A stretch of 64,000 nt of DNA from Epiperipatus broadwayi (GCA_028023455.1 JAQFVV010006271.1:1610987-1674986); one strand, 5' to 3'. Positions 11,041 through 24,869 are shown, counted from the stretch's first letter. Program-made: numbers and translations. The notes: a model not told the origin generated them from the letters alone.

Positions 11041-12800
11041 ACAATTTTATGCAAATGAATCATTGTGATGTGTATTTCATCAAGATTCAAAATGAGAGAT
11101 GGTCCAGAGTGGTCAGAGAAAGGCATATGATTAAGGTTACTAACTTACAGCAGAACAGAGAGATACATATCACTCTTAATGGGAAGAGTTCACCATCATT
11201 CACCCCTATGCATTTCTATCTTTCAAGGCTCATCTCTTAATGCACTGCTCTTCATTTTCTGTACAAATATCCTATTAAAGCATATACAACAGACATTTTC
11301 AGTCATCCAAATTATAAATATTCATCAATACATTCCATACATATGGTACATGGATGATGCAAGTCTTTCTGTCATCTTGTAAGCATCTTATCACATTGCA
11401 AAGGATCATCAATTAATATACTGCCATGTATAAACTTAGATTTAACATGAATAAAACAGCAGCATGGTTTATATACACCAACAAACAATACACTCAAATA
11501 TTCCAGGGAAAGGCAAGCCTCTTCTTATATTTTTCATTTTACATGGGATCATTTATGATGAACATTTTACAAAACAAGCTTAAAGAAAATGCCATACAGA
11601 TTACCAATTCCTTCTCTAAAGTTTATTTCTGCCTTTATTCTAAAATTCACTTATTAAATACACTCATAATGACTAAGATTACATATTATTTGCCTATTGT
11701 TAAATTTTCAAAATCGTTTAATTCTGCCATCTCCTTTCTATTCAATAAGCTACTATAGGGCAGGAAGACAGTTCCAATCATAACTAAGAGACTTTGTTGC
11801 CATCCATTAATAAGGGGCTGGGATTTTGCATTACCCAAATGTTCTACATCCAAAAAGCCATAAATTCAATTGCATCAATAGTACAAAAGTCCCCAATACT
11901 ATAATCACTGTTGTGAGGGATACCTACTGATAGACTATCCCCTATATCATCTATATTTTTAACAACACTTTACCAATCAATCCTATCAGCATCCAACCAA
12001 GCAACATTTCCATGACTAATAAATAAATACTCATACTGGCAAACATATGCTATTCTCTATCTGGAGGCCAATAAAGATCATCCTTTTCCCATGTTTGGTT
12101 CCTTCAAAAGATGGTTCCTGGAGCCTATATGTTTCAATTTCCTAGTTGATCTTAACCTACATGCATTACCAACATCATATTCTCCAGTATTGTCATCTAT
12201 ACTTATGTAATGCAACAGAGAAAACTCAACAACATCTCTTTCAGCAGTGTCAAATCCTCAACAAAATCAGGACTATTATTCTAAATGCATACAGACAAAA
12301 TGTTGAATCTATACAACAGCTAATTCAATCCAATCAGAAGATAACCACTCCCACAACATATGCAACAACTTTTACACTGTATGCCTTACAGTGCACTCAC
12401 TACATCTTCACCACTGACAACAACATCAGAAGACATCCAGCTATATTCATCAATAAGCTCTAATAAATCAAGGCCCAGGACAAAAATACTGCACTCCCAG
12501 ATATTTTTACTGCAACCTGGTCACTACTAAACAATGATCAAATCTATAATAGGTCACAATTGAACAATAACCTAATTGAATAGCATTCAATAATACCATC
12601 AATTACTCTCAGTAACACTCATCTTCACTAACTGCTTCAACTCCATCCACCATTGACTACAGAATTTTCTCCCCATCTATTGTATTCTGCTAGCTGTCAC
12701 CATGTGGACTGCTACTCTGAATTAACTTTGTTCTTTGTATAGCACCCATGGCTTGATTTTGTGCTACATAAATTATAAGTTGCCACCCTAGTGTACTACA
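11041..12800 (+). pseudogene. LINE, 3' part (reverse transcriptase palm to C-terminus and 3' UTR)
   Basis: Plus-strand frames give HITLN followed, after a shift, by FQGSSLNALLFIFCTNILL (motif B pattern Q-G-S-x-L..LLF), then YIWYMDDASLS (motif C, YMDD, about 11330-11375). The frame at 11426-11758 follows. A C-terminal frame at 12146-12463 contains CNATEKTQQHLFQQC, a Cys-Cys-His-Cys-like knuckle common at LINE C-termini. The 3' UTR has a small hairpin (TAGCAC ... GTGCTA, 12737-12764) shortly before a long ATT tail. Many shifts and stops mean the copy is dead. The clade is uncertain; an L2/CR1-like group with (ATT)n tails is possible. Confidence 0.7.
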
Positions 12801-12802
12801 GG

Positions 12803-13028
<226 letters not shown>

Positions 13029-13029
13029 A

Positions 13030-14045
13030 AAGATCTGAGAACATTCTATTTTCAAATAAATTATTCCAATTTTGATTATTTACAAATGTCAGATATTTCT
13101 ATAAATTAAAAAAAAGTAGTAAATTATTTAACTTTGCTTAAATTATAGTATATATAAATATGTAAATTGAAAGGACTAGTAAATAAGCACCTACTTGTAT
13201 GTGCATACATACATATCTGATAATATAAAATATTTCAATTTTTTTCATTGATCTACAGATCAATAATATTTTATTTTAACAATATGAAAATGTATCAATG
13301 TTAAATGTGTATATATATTAGAAATACATCTATATGCATATTCTAATATAAAAATATTTCAATCATTAATTTTTAATTTTATTTAAACTACAAACTGAAT
13401 TATTTTTGCAATCTAATTGTAGCAAATGCCAATATATTTGAATTTATCATAAAATCTGGATAATGTATTTGGCTATTTCATATTATTTTTTAATTCTAAA
13501 ATAAGTCTTATAAATGACATGACAAAATTAAAAGAAGATATACCTAGAGTTTCTAGCTACTGGAGATTTTTAATCTTTTCATTGCCAAGAGAAGTTTTGT
13601 TTATATAAATATCAATGTAGGCCATTCCATGCATAGTCTTAGACAAAAGGAAAAGAAAAAAATATTCTGTAGATATGGACTGAAAAATGTCTTTTGTGTT
13701 CCAACTAGTAATGATGAAAAAAATAATAACAGGTGGCACAGAGGAACTAGTGCATATATATATATGAAAAAACAATAAAGCAACAATATTAAAAAGATTA
13801 ACAATGTAAAAATAACTCTGTTTCTTATATATCTTTGCAGGTGGATAGAGTAATCCAACATCATCAAACAAGTAGAAAAGAAAGCAAGAGAGGTAAAATA
13901 TGGTAATGAATGGCAATAAAAACTTTTTAGATTAATAAAGGAAAATAGGGTAGAACACAAAATTGTTTTTAGCATTACTGGAACTAAGAGATGATGGAAT
14001 GGAGCATGAGCAGAGTACTTAATGAAATAAAAAAACAAAATAAAA
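13030..14045. other. AT-rich DNA, no supported gene
   Basis: A minus-strand frame of 151 codons (14056-13601) is Phe/Leu/Ile/Tyr-rich because the plus strand is A-rich. It overlaps another hydrophobic frame on the same strand and matches no family I know. I do not support a gene here. Confidence 0.5.
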
Positions 14046-14049
14046 TAAA

Positions 14050-14870
14050 ATGCCACAAATGGAAGACAGTGATAGTAAAGAAGAATGGGAGGTCACTCAA
14101 CCCCCAGATATAGTAAAGTACAGTGAGGACAGAGGAGAATACCCAATTGCATATTTTGAATGTTTAAAATTGGCTTTCTCCTTTTACAAATTAATGAATG
14201 AACAGCAGATGGCACTCACTACAAACTATTTGAGAGGAACAGCAAGAGATTGGTGGTGGGTCATATCATACAGATCCCAAACATTCGAACAGTAGGATAT
14301 TTATGACACACAAAAGGCAAGGTCCACAGATAGTGAAATTCAGAGGAGACACCAAAGAAAGCCTGAGTGAACATTTAGAAAGTTTAAAAGACACTTTCTT
14401 TTTTATATAAAGTGAGTGATGTGCACCAAGTATTACTCACCAAATACCATTTGGATGGAGCATCCAGATATTAGTGGACATCCTTTTTACACCAACCATA
14501 GACATACCATCAGTACCAAGAGTTCTTATTATATACCCAATGGATTGACAAAAGCCAGATATACACATTGGACCTGATTGCTTGAGAGAAATGTTCTAAT
14601 GTCAGAGCAAACACTAAATTATGAGTGTGGTTAATATATGCCCATATCCCAGCAACAACTGCCAATGATTGTTAGATTTTATATATCATGTGACAAGCAA
14701 CCTCATTATCTGGGTAAAATAGATCAAGAAGAAGCACAAACACACATTAGTAATCAAGATTCAAACCCATTAACAACAGTATTACCAATGACAAGGGTTA
14801 CCAAAAAGAAGTTTAACCATATGTTGGTAAGCAAGATTCAAACCCCTTAAAAATAGTTCTAATACTAAGG
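14050..14870 (+). pseudogene. LTR-retrotransposon gag remnant (A)
   Basis: An 81-codon frame (14050-14295) carries ECLKLAFSFYKLMNEQQM and YLRGTARDWWWV. A tract that ends in a Trp pair after L-x-G-x-A is typical of the retrotransposon gag (capsid-like) domain (pattern L.G.A..WW). Past the stop, other frames continue with SEHLESLKDTFF-type text (about 14365-14400). A damaged zinc knuckle occurs near 14680-14730 (SCDKQPHYLGK, where Cys and His remain but the last Cys is lost). No protease or polymerase follows at once, so the element is deleted as well as decayed. Confidence 0.55.
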
Positions 14871-15345
14871 CAGTCAATCGTGACAACAAAAACCAAGAAC
14901 AAGCATACTTACACTTTGGTAGGAAAAATCAAAGCCTGCTAAAGACAAACTTACTAATATATGGAGTCCATCACTAGGGATAAAGATCAAGTGGTAACCA
15001 GAAAATGATTGGCATATATGGCTGAATGGAGAAGAAAAACGGGACATATATCCCATACTGTTTTAAGGTGAGAGATTGAATAGGGATTCCATTGTATGAT
15101 GGCCCATCTACCATAAGAAAGAAGTATGAGAATAATGCAGGATCATTCAATGCCAGAAGCCTTAAATTATACCATAGCTGACCATTAGATCCAGGTGGAG
15201 GACAACAGTAAGAGAGAAAAGGAATAGGCTATTCCATGATGACAGAGGAATAGAACCAGGACTTCAAGAAGGATAAACCTATAATGTATAATTATCTATA
15301 AGTTATGATATAGTAGAATAGGATATAACATTATATAGTAGTAAG
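14871..15345 (+). other. Unrecognised moderately GC-richer segment after gag A
   Basis: Base composition stays like that of the gag remnant rather than the flanks, and short peptide stretches appear in several frames, but no domain could be named. It is probably the 3' internal part of the same decayed retrotransposon. Confidence 0.3.
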
Positions 15346-15735
15346 GTAAAAATAACTAATGCACACCCATGAACACTCTGGAAGATAAGAGTCTGAGGAT
15401 AAGTCATCCTCTCTGGGAGACCTATGTAAGTTGCTTTTTAATTATGTTTTTTTTTGTGTAACTTGATATATATGAAGTGATGCATATATAAGATTGCTTT
15501 ATTTTTCTTTAATTTCTGCCTATTTCTATTAAATTCAATAGTTTTTGTAATCGTTATGTGTGTATGCAGTTAACTTGTGGTAAAACTAGGAAGGGAAAGT
15601 AAAATATTAAAAGCTAAGCTATCAATTAGTTAAAGTTAATGTAGATAAATAATAGAGAAAGGATTTATTAATGAAAATAAGCCATTAAAGAATATAGGAA
15701 TCAGTGCCTTATTTTGGTATCAGTGGTAGAGATCA
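15346..15735 (+). repeat. Possible LTR and primer binding site
   Basis: After the gag A remnant a stretch with TATATAAG-like and ATTAAATTC words is followed at about 15714 by TTGGTATCAGTGGTAG, which resembles the TGGTATCAGAG-type tRNA primer binding site used by many Gypsy elements just inside the 5' LTR. I could not find a second LTR copy, so this is suggestive only. Confidence 0.25.
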
Positions 15736-17155
15736 CTCATATACTTACAGTTCAACACTTTTAAGGCTTAGACACATCAGAAAGATGTTGAAAGTAAAAT
15801 GGATACAACAGGAGGTATGAGTAGTTATAAAATAAATACTAAAGGAAGTGGAATTATGCAAAGGAAAATATATAAATCTGCTAAAACTGAAAAGTGATCC
15901 AAGACATCTTAAAAATATATATAAACTCAGAAAAGTGTATTGTTAAAAAAAGAGTTTTATAAAGTTTATAGAGTTTTTAGAGTTTTGTGCTACATATCAG
16001 AATGAGTGAGGAGTTTGATGTTAGCTTCTCCATTGTCATCAGAGAAGAATGGCATCAAAATGCTAGCTTCTGCAGGATGACCAAAGCTGTCCAGTTTTCC
16101 AGTAAACCCAAATGCTGATCCTGAAATACTAACTTAACTGCCATATCCAGAACTCATTGCTACAATGGAATGAAGTCATCTGTTAGACTGCCAACTCTCA
16201 GTGGTCTTTCAATGTAAACTACATGTAATTCAATGGGTGAACAATCTTCCAGATATTGCTGGAAAAAACCTTATAACTTGTTAACTGTAACTTAAAATAT
16301 ATTTATTAACTGTAACTTCAAATATTTATTAACTATAATTTAAAATACTTATATTCAGACTAGTTTTGGCTTTATAAAGTTAAAAGTTAATCATGCAAAA
16401 TTTAATGGTTTCAAATTATTAAATACATTTTTTTTATTTTGTTTACTTGTAAAAACTTGTATAATGAAGGAAGTAATTGCATAAACTGTTGAAACATCTT
16501 GGCATTTCTGTTTTCATGGCATCCCAAGGGACACCAAGAAGTGAAAAAATGCTAAGAGTAAAAATAGATAAATAAAAGTTAAAAAGTAATAATATGTTGA
16601 TTTTAAAATCAATCTGCATTTCTTACCCTCATCATTTTAAGTAATGATGTTTTCTTCTTAGCACTTACTAAGAGAAACTAGTAAGGGATGATGAGTGGTA
16701 TTGTTATTTAATTTTCTTTAATAAATATATTTACTTAAGTGTTGCCATATAAATAAGTAAATCAATTCTACTTTATGATTTATATTTTGTCCATGGGGTA
16801 AAGATATTTAAACTCTTGAGCAGAGTTGTATGAAAGGTGAAGCTGTATGATGTCAAGGAGCTTAATTCTGTAGTAGAGACTAGGAAGCTTATATAAGGTT
16901 TAAACTAGGACCATGGGTGTAGCTATATCCCTATACATGCTGGTTGAGAATGCCTGCTTGGTCTTTTGGTCTTGTTAGCAAATTATGCATGTTTGACCAC
17001 TACATTATTAACAAATTCTAAAATATCATGTGCACAGGTTTTTTTTGAAAAAGAGTTCATAATTTTCCATATATGTAGAAATAAATGAATAGACCAAACT
17101 TTTATTTTTTAAAACTTGTTTTTTATATGACTGTTACGAAAATAAAATAACACAC
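15736..17155. other. No gene recognised
   Basis: A frame beginning MSEEFDVSFSIVIREEWHQN at about 16003 is short and broken and matches no family I recognise. The rest is AT-rich. Confidence 0.45.
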
Positions 17156-17158
17156 CAA

Positions 17159-17290
17159 CATTTCAACTATTTTATAATATAGCCTTTTTCAAAGAACACT
17201 AAAAAAATATAAATATATAATAATAAATATATCAATGTTTCAACTATTTTATAATATAGTCTTTTTCAAGGAAAACTAAAAAATAAAAAT
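17159..17290. repeat. Tandem duplication, period about 77 bp
   Basis: TTTCAACTATTTTATAATAT at 17161 recurs at 17238, each followed by an AGNCTTTTTCAA block and an A-rich tail. Confidence 0.85.
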
Positions 17291-18535
17291 ACAAATATAT
17301 AATTATTATATATATTTTTATAAAATAAATATGTTTTGACAGTATGTTATAGAAGACATCCTGAATTGAATATCTATCAATAGAAAATGCCACCAGACAG
17401 CTCTAGCTTAGAATATTTGTTTTTGGTTGACCTGAATATTCATTAAGTCCCTACATAGGTGTTCATTATATATAAATTAATTATTGCAACTAGATAAAGA
17501 GTAGAAATTCTTAGTAAAATATGTAATTGATAGATCAGACAACAGCAAACAAACATTAGATAAATCTAACAATTAATAACAAGATTGATTAATGGTAGTA
17601 AAATAAAAGGGGGGAAAACCCAATAATTTACATTAAGGGATGGTTTTGGCCTTAGCTCATACATATTAGTAAAATTAAGGATAATCCTTTTTAAAAGTAG
17701 CTAACATATTTGACAGTGATTATTTCTATTCTCCCATTATTCCTCCTTTCAAATAAACTTTTAGTTTGTTAAAATAATGAAGTATTGTATAATAGATCTG
17801 TTCTTATAATTGAGGCTTCAGATGTGTGCATAAATCTTTGAAATAACACTAATTATTATTTTAACATTGGCAGATTTTAGTATTAAACTAGTTCACACAT
17901 GCTAAAATTGTTCAGTTAGGCTCATGTGTGATGCAAAACCAATGCCATGAGGAAACAGGTAATGAAAAATAATAAAGGCCATAAATAACCTGTGATAAAT
18001 AAAAGTGATATATATATATAAAAGACATGGGAAGCTCTACTATATCTGACCCAATGCAACAGCAATAAGGATTTAAGCACTAGACAAGTATGGGTTAAGA
18101 CAGAGAAAATATATAAATTGAGTAGGGACAAATGTTGTTGAACCCAATGCTAAATCAGAATCTGCCTATAATTAGTGGTGAGCACAACAATAAATAGAAG
18201 GCTAAATACATAAATAAACCTCATGATGTTTATAAAGTAATCATTTATATGCATGCACACATACAAGCAGAACAATCACTTATTTTTCAAAGAAAGGTTT
18301 ATTGTTATAAAGGATACAAAGAAAGGTTTATTGTTACAAAGGTGTATAATTTAATGACATTTACTATGAGCAAGACAGCTCTGCGTTATCAAATCCAACC
18401 ATATAAACTAGCATATTTAACTTAAACATGGGTATACAATGAATAATAGGTTGTTTTCTATTCTCTCATGCCAGCCATTTGATGACATTGATGGTAATCA
18501 AAAACACATACATATTATGATTCCGGGCCAGGCCT
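17291..18535. other. No gene seen; contains a 29-bp tandem duplication
   Basis: AT-rich. CAAAGAAAGGTTTATTGTTA occurs at 18288 and again at 18317 (period 29). The 69-codon frame on the minus strand at 18131-17922 has no family resemblance. Confidence 0.55.
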
Positions 18536-18539
18536 GTGA

Positions 18540-19830
18540 TTCTATCTGTATAAATATCGGCTTTTTTTAGTTTTTGTAATAGGAAATTAGAGGAACTAAT
18601 AGTAAATAATATTACTATTTTAAAAAAAAAAAATTTAGAAATTCACATTAAATTTAAAAATGATACCCGAATAATTGACGTTTTTTTTGGACAGTAATTA
18701 ATCATAAAATGGTTTGTTTTTGTTTGTGTGTATCTGTCAAAAGTTACAGGATTTTTGTAATCAGAAATAAGACGCAATTATACGTTTTTTTTCTTCAATT
18801 TACACAAAATTGCTACATTCATGTTAAATTTACAAATGATACATGACTAATTTGCCTTTTTTTTGTTCGTAGATAGTAATTAATCAGAAAGTGGATTCTT
18901 TTTGTTAGTGTGTATATATAAAAAATACCATTCTTTAAATACTACATTTCAAAATGACACCCGACTATGATGCATTTTTTTGGGGGGCAGTAATAAATTA
19001 GAAAGTGGATTGTTTTTGTTAGGGTGTAGATATCAAAAGTCATAATTTTATTTAAGTACTAAATTGAAAAATGATACCTGCGAATAACTTTTTTTTGGGT
19101 ATTGATAGTAATTAATCAGAAAGTGGATTTTATTTTCTTTGTGAGATGTGTATATATATATAAAGTTATGGTCTTTTTTTCAATCGAAAATAAGATGCAA
19201 TCCTACATTATTCAATTTACCCACAACATTTAAAAAATTCACACTACAATTTTAAAACGATACCCAACTAATTTGCTGTTATTTTGGGACAGTAATTAAT
19301 CATAAAGTGGGTTTTTTTTTGTTTATGTGTATATCTAAAAAGGACTGTCATTGAAAGACTCAATTGAAAAATGATACCAGACTAATTTGCTTTCTTTTTT
19401 TTTTTTGGACAGTAATGAATCAGAAAGTGGGTTTTGTTTGTTAATGTGTCTATATAAAAAGGTACCGTTATTAAAATACTAAATTTAAAAATGATAGCTG
19501 ACTATTTTTGCATTTCTTTTGGACAGTAATTAATCATAAAATGGGTTTTTTTTTTGTAAATATTGTGTGTATATACAAAAAGTACCATAATTTAAATACT
19601 ACATTTAAAAATCAAACCCCAACTAATTTGCTTTCTTTTTTTTGGACAGTAATTAATCAGAAACTGGTTTTTTTTGTTAGGGTGTAGATATAAAAAATAA
19701 TCTTATTTAAATAGTAAATGTAAAAAAAATAATACCCGACTAATTTTTATTTTTGGACAAGTAATTATTAATAATCAGACACTGGGTTGTTTTTGTTTGT
19801 GCGTATATATATATAAAGTAACTTGTCATG
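18540..19830. repeat. Degenerate minisatellite, about nine units of 110-190 bp
   Basis: The core GGACAGTAATTAATCAGAAA starts near 18697, 18880, 18984, 19105, 19289, 19409, 19521, 19644 and 19755. Each unit then has GTGGGTTTTTTT, GTTAGTGTGTATATA, AAAAAGT, an ACTAAATTTAAAAATGATAC block and CCGACTAATTTG followed by a T run. Two units carry an extra segment (AAATAAGACGCAAT plus a second ATTC block), giving alternating short and long periods. The units are well diverged. Confidence 0.85.
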
Positions 19831-19834
19831 GACG

Positions 19835-20170
19835 AATTCTCGTGAAAATGTTACTTTTCACATGATCCTCAAAATACTGCCATTCCACACCCTTAAAAGC
19901 AATTTTTGAGGGTTACCCATTCATAATGAAATCTTCAGGGCATTGTTAATAAAGTTTACAACATAACAGTAGGTTAGAGCACATGGAAAAAAATACCTTT
20001 GTAATGACATTTTAAATAATTATGACAGGCTAAAATCCACACATTCTTACACCAAAGTATAGAAAAAATAGACATTCTAGCATTATGATAAAGTTAATAA
20101 CACAACCAACTATGCAGCCAATAAAGACATTTGTCTGTGCTTTTAGCATAGAAAAATGCCAGACTGGTGG
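19835..20170. other. No gene seen
   Basis: Unique-looking sequence between the minisatellite and a 60-bp tandem repeat. The last 30 bases resemble a partial unit of that repeat. Confidence 0.4.
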
Positions 20171-20290
20171 GTACTCTTTCTGTGTTTTATCGTAGAAAGA
20201 AGTCTCTTAGGTTGGCTGAGGCTGCTGCAAGCACTCTTTCTGTGTTTTAGCATAGAAAGAAGCCTCTTAGGGTGGGTGTAGGCCACTGTA
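20171..20290. repeat. Tandem repeat, two units of 60 bp
   Basis: G(T/C)ACTCTTTCTGTGTTTTA at 20171 and 20231 is followed in both by TAGAAAGAAGYCTCTTAGG. A partial third unit precedes them. Confidence 0.85.
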
Positions 20291-20574
20291 AATGGTATAT
20301 TTTTAGAAATTGACATAGAAATAGTGCTATCATGCAGCTGACCCCAGGTAATAGAAAACAACCAAATAATATTACTTTACATTCATCATTAATACAAATA
20401 TATACATAGATTTAAATTAAGCATGGATACACACCAGGTCCCAATATTTAATTATGTCATTGTGGATGTCTTGATGTCACTCATCTCCCACATGCACCTG
20501 GTTATTGAGGAGCTAGTCTATTGTCTCTTCCCTTTATCACTCTGATGTTCTTGATAAATGTATCAACAACTTAA

Positions 20575-22618
20575 ATCTAACAAATTCCTTCTATGGTCAA
20601 CTTGATAGTTGACTCTTGAGGCAGCTTTAAAGAAGGAGGATTCTCATTCCCAACCATGAACAATAATAGTTCCTGTTTGCTCAAATCTGGCTGCAGAACA
20701 GACTGTGATAAGTTCACACTGATAGGATCCCTCACAGATTCCACTTGACTAATCACCATCATTCCATCCTTGTCTTTATCATTGGACTTTAATTTTTACC
20801 CTTATCATTGTTTGTAATAAACTCGCTTTCTGAGAAGCTCTTTCTAGAGTTGGACACATGCTTGGGATCCAGAGAATGCTAAAGGATTTTAAGTTTTTTC
20901 TCATTCCTGGAGGTTTTTCTTTTTGTTTTTCCACATTGCACTGTAGGTTTATCTGTTATTGTGGAGTCAGAATTGGCATCTGACACAATAGTATTGTTTT
21001 CTGTAGAAGCTACATCCTGAACCAGTGAGAATGAAATATCCTTCAAGACCAGGATGGTCGTTTCATGAGGTTCCAATACTTGAGTTTGAACAGGTTTTAA
21101 AATATCCATCATTGATGTCTTATCCAACTCCAGCTAGCTAAGCAACATAAGGTCTTCAGATTGGGATTGCATATTTTTCTTTTCAATAGGAAAACTAGTT
21201 TGTCTACCTTCTATACTGCCCCTACTAGATCAATGAGACTTTGTTCTTTTGGCTTAGCACCAATTGTAAACCCTAAGTAGACACTCCTTCACCAAGTGAC
21301 ACTGAGGTGGTATTGTCTGGAAAGAAATAACCATGGGAACTTACTCTGCACAATGGAGCATCAAGATATCTGTGGGTTGTAAACCTTTTATTAATGAAAA
21401 TGTAAAATTGGCTGCATTTTTGAGCCTGGGTTTATTCACACATTTTTCAAGGGTGTACTCAAACATTTCCTCTGTCCCATAGGGTTTCAAAAGTTTTTGT
21501 AAATCTTGCTTTTCAAAATTTATATAACAATTTCTTATATAGTCCTGCAGTATTGGGAGCCTATCCATATCCACTGTTACAATCAGTGTATTGCCACAAA
21601 ATTTCAATGCCCTCTGCACAGTTCCCTTTTACCAAATGTTTTTGCACTTGATAATAATGTACCTATTATTAGGATGGCTTAAAATTTTGTGTATGTGATT
21701 CCATAATTCTTTTGATGTCAGATAATCACAAAGTTTTTTTTGTAGGAAAAGAGAAGAGGTTCTTAATCTGATCTGTTACAGCTAACATAATAGACTTCTG
21801 ATTATAGTAATTAAAAAAAGAATTTTGTAGTTGGTGGGGAATGGTTTGATTAAATTTATTGATAATTTCACTAATCTGCACATCATCCATATCTATATCA
21901 GAAAAAAGCTCATCAGTAAACATTACTATTGCATCTTCATTATATATATATTAGACCAATCTGGGTCAAAAATGCTGGTATTAGCTGTTTTTGAACTAGG
22001 TAATGTCTTATGTAATTGTACAACTTTAGCATATGAAGTCTTTACAGTTTTATTTTCCTCTGCAAGATCTTGCATCTTTTTAGAATTACCTACTTTAGCA
22101 GTTTTCCCATTGGGTATATTAAAGTTAAATAAAGGTTTATTAATGATTCTTTGTCCAAAAGTATTTTTACACTATTAGCAGTAACAACATTATTTTCAAG
22201 CAAATTTGGAAATTCCTCTGGACTGATCCTTTTTTTAACTTCTTCAAATTTTTGGAAGACTCCTTAAGATTCAGAAAATTACTCTCTGTGAATGTTCTAT
22301 TTACGCTAGAATCTCTTTTTTCAAATCTTTCGAGCCAAAAACTGATTTTTTAGCATTAGCTTTTTTTTTCTTAGGCCTTTCTGGTTTAGAAACGTTAACA
22401 ATGCTATTATTTCATAAAATCCCATTATCTAAATTTGCAACAATTTCTCCTACCAATATTTTTAGGGGAATCTTTGCCAAATTTTGTGACAACATTTATT
22501 GGCTCTCGTTTATCATTAGGATTAAAGTTTTCATTGATAGAAGTGATTAGATTTGATTTCCTACCTTATTTCTTCTGAGATTCTCCTGTAATTTTAGAAT
22601 TTTTTGTAGCATCCATGT
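20575..22618 (-). pseudogene. Retroelement ORF1/gag-like remnant
   Basis: Read on the minus strand, a likely start near 22616 gives MDATKNSKITGESQKK, then a Lys/Ser/Asn-rich basic region with shifts. After this come FTDELFSDIDMDDVQISEII (21923-21726), then LKFCGNTLIVTVDMDRLPIL and YTLEKCVNKPRLKN (21619-21341), then a Cys/His cluster (CHLVKEC, YNWC) about 21300-21240, and an acidic C-terminal tail to 20577. Basic N-terminus, folded middle, Cys/His knuckle and low-complexity tail is the order seen in LINE ORF1 and some gag proteins. I cannot name the family. At least six stops or shifts break it. No reverse transcriptase follows downstream. Confidence 0.4.
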
Positions 22619-24860
22619 TTTTCTAAGTTTTCCAAAGTTATAATTTGAAACTTTAGATGACTCTGAGACAGGTACTCCAACTGAGCTCATCTTTTGATGG
22701 TAGAGTCAAAATTAAATAAGGGCTTAAAATCTTTTGGTTTTTAGATGAAAATTGCACTAAATTTTCTGCAAACAGCAGACAAAAGTAACAGCTAGCTAGA
22801 GCAGAACTAAAGTGGCCTGCATCCTCTAACGTTATATAACAATCACTTTTTCTTACAGACATGTATGATAAAATAGCAAGAACAAGGCTGCCCAAAACCT
22901 TTAACGATTTAAGATATATATATAATTATTATACTCACATCTAATATAAATGATTATGTCAAGTTCTAATTAACTAATGCAGATAAGAAAAGTAATCCAG
23001 CAATTTTATTTTAATAACTTACAACAATTCTTTTTTTTCTTTTGCTAAAAAGATTTATGTTTTTAAACAATTGTGAAACTGAACAGGGAAGAGTCTGTTA
23101 ACTTTAAGAAAAACAAAATTATTCTAAAAATTGTTGTGAGTTTATTAACTTAATCATCAATTGTCAACGCTTAAAGAAATAACAGGGTCTAATCAAAACA
23201 TAGTTAAAAGATCATAATTAAAATATATAGCAAATCTAAAAAAAAAAAAAAAATTAACAAAAATACAAAATTGTACACCAATAAAATGGAACTAAATATA
23301 TGTAACAAACTACAAATTGATAAACACACATAACGTCACTTACTAATATATATATATATATATGGTAAGATCCATCTAGTGAACATTTTAGCACAAGCTT
23401 AAAGGCAAGTTGCACAATTTGTGACTTGTTATATAAATATAAACAGTTCATATAAAGATTTTTTTGTTAGTTGTAGTGTAACATGGGTATATGGCTCTTA
23501 CTTGCAGTACAGTTTATATTTCAATGACTATGTGCTCTTTCCACATTAATATTTTCATGGGGTCTTGTTGTTGCTTGCATGTTAAAAAGTATTTTGCTAT
23601 GATGAGATTGGCAGTTGCCTAGTTCATGAGTTCAGTTGTCAGGCAAATTTAGAATATGCTTGCTGTAGATGGCTGCTGGAGAGGAGTTTGTCCTTTGTGG
23701 TGCCTTATCTGCTTATGTGTTCAGATATGGCAACTGGAGTGAGTTTGTAATTCATTTTATAAATGAGAATTTATAACATAGTGCAAGCAGAATAACAGAA
23801 TCTAATGAAGTCTGAAAAATAAACAGGCAGCAAAATGAAACACAGAATGATTAAATAACTTTTAGTTGGTCTTACATAGAGCCACTATTCATTGTTCAAC
23901 CCACTCAGGAATTTCAAGAATTCTCTCAATCAGCAAACAAGTGATTAAAATATTTTTTCAGATAAGCCAGCATTTTTACATTAATTATCAAATTGCAGAT
24001 TAATTATTTTAATTAAAAGATTTTGCAGTCAATACCTAATAGAAATGAAATTATATATTTTGTTAAACTGTTAATTAATAAAAAGTAAAATTTTACAGAT
24101 TGAGTATTGTCTTTAAAACCATACAATTTTTAACAGAATGATAATAAAATGTTTACAAAATTTCTTTTTTTGAAATAAAATGTTGTATATTAAAATGTAC
24201 AGCTAATTTTAAAATCATTTACTATTAACGTGTGCATGTATATACATAATATCACACTCACTAAAACACAAATTTAAAAAAAACACAACTGGAATTAAAA
24301 TTTGAATTAGCTTAGCCAACTGACATACAAATTAAATTTTGAGATCAATCTAGCATCTTAATAGCCTTTTACTTCAGGGAAAAAGTAATAAATAAATGAA
24401 ATCGACCATCATCATAAGCAGGGAAATTTTCATTTTATTTTTTTTTTAATTTCAAATTGACTGAAATTGATTTAAAATTATCTTAACTTATAATTAAACT
24501 AATATATATATATAACGCCATCTATTGATCATAAATACAAGCGTTAGCAAGCTTAACTTGCTTTTTTGTTTATATATATATATATATGCGCTGTTTGCAC
24601 AAATAATGAAGCTAGAAGTATATATTTATAAGTGAAATTTTTAATTTACTAAAATATAAAACTATTAAATTAAAGCACTTAGCGCTTTCAAGAGACTACT
24701 TGCTCTCATACTCACAGCTGTTGATGTTACAACTGTGTAGTAGAAATGGAAATGGAATTTATGAAAATTTATGCAAATGGGTCAAGTGAATGCATTCTCA
24801 ACTAATATTCTTTATAATAGTATATGTTATCTATTAGCTATTTCCACTATTGTGTAATTC
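22619..24860. other. No gene recognised
   Basis: An 80-codon minus-strand frame at 22895-22653 may be upstream material of the ORF1-like remnant but shows no motif. The rest is AT-rich with short (TA)n at about 23347 and 24572. Confidence 0.45.
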
Positions 24861-24869
24861 TATCCACGC

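Noticed and set aside
13557-14056. Minus-strand hydrophobic frames of 119 and 151 codons, possible membrane proteins
   Set aside because: The plus strand is A-rich, so the minus strand gives Phe/Leu/Ile/Tyr by composition. Two overlapping frames look alike in character and neither has a family motif.
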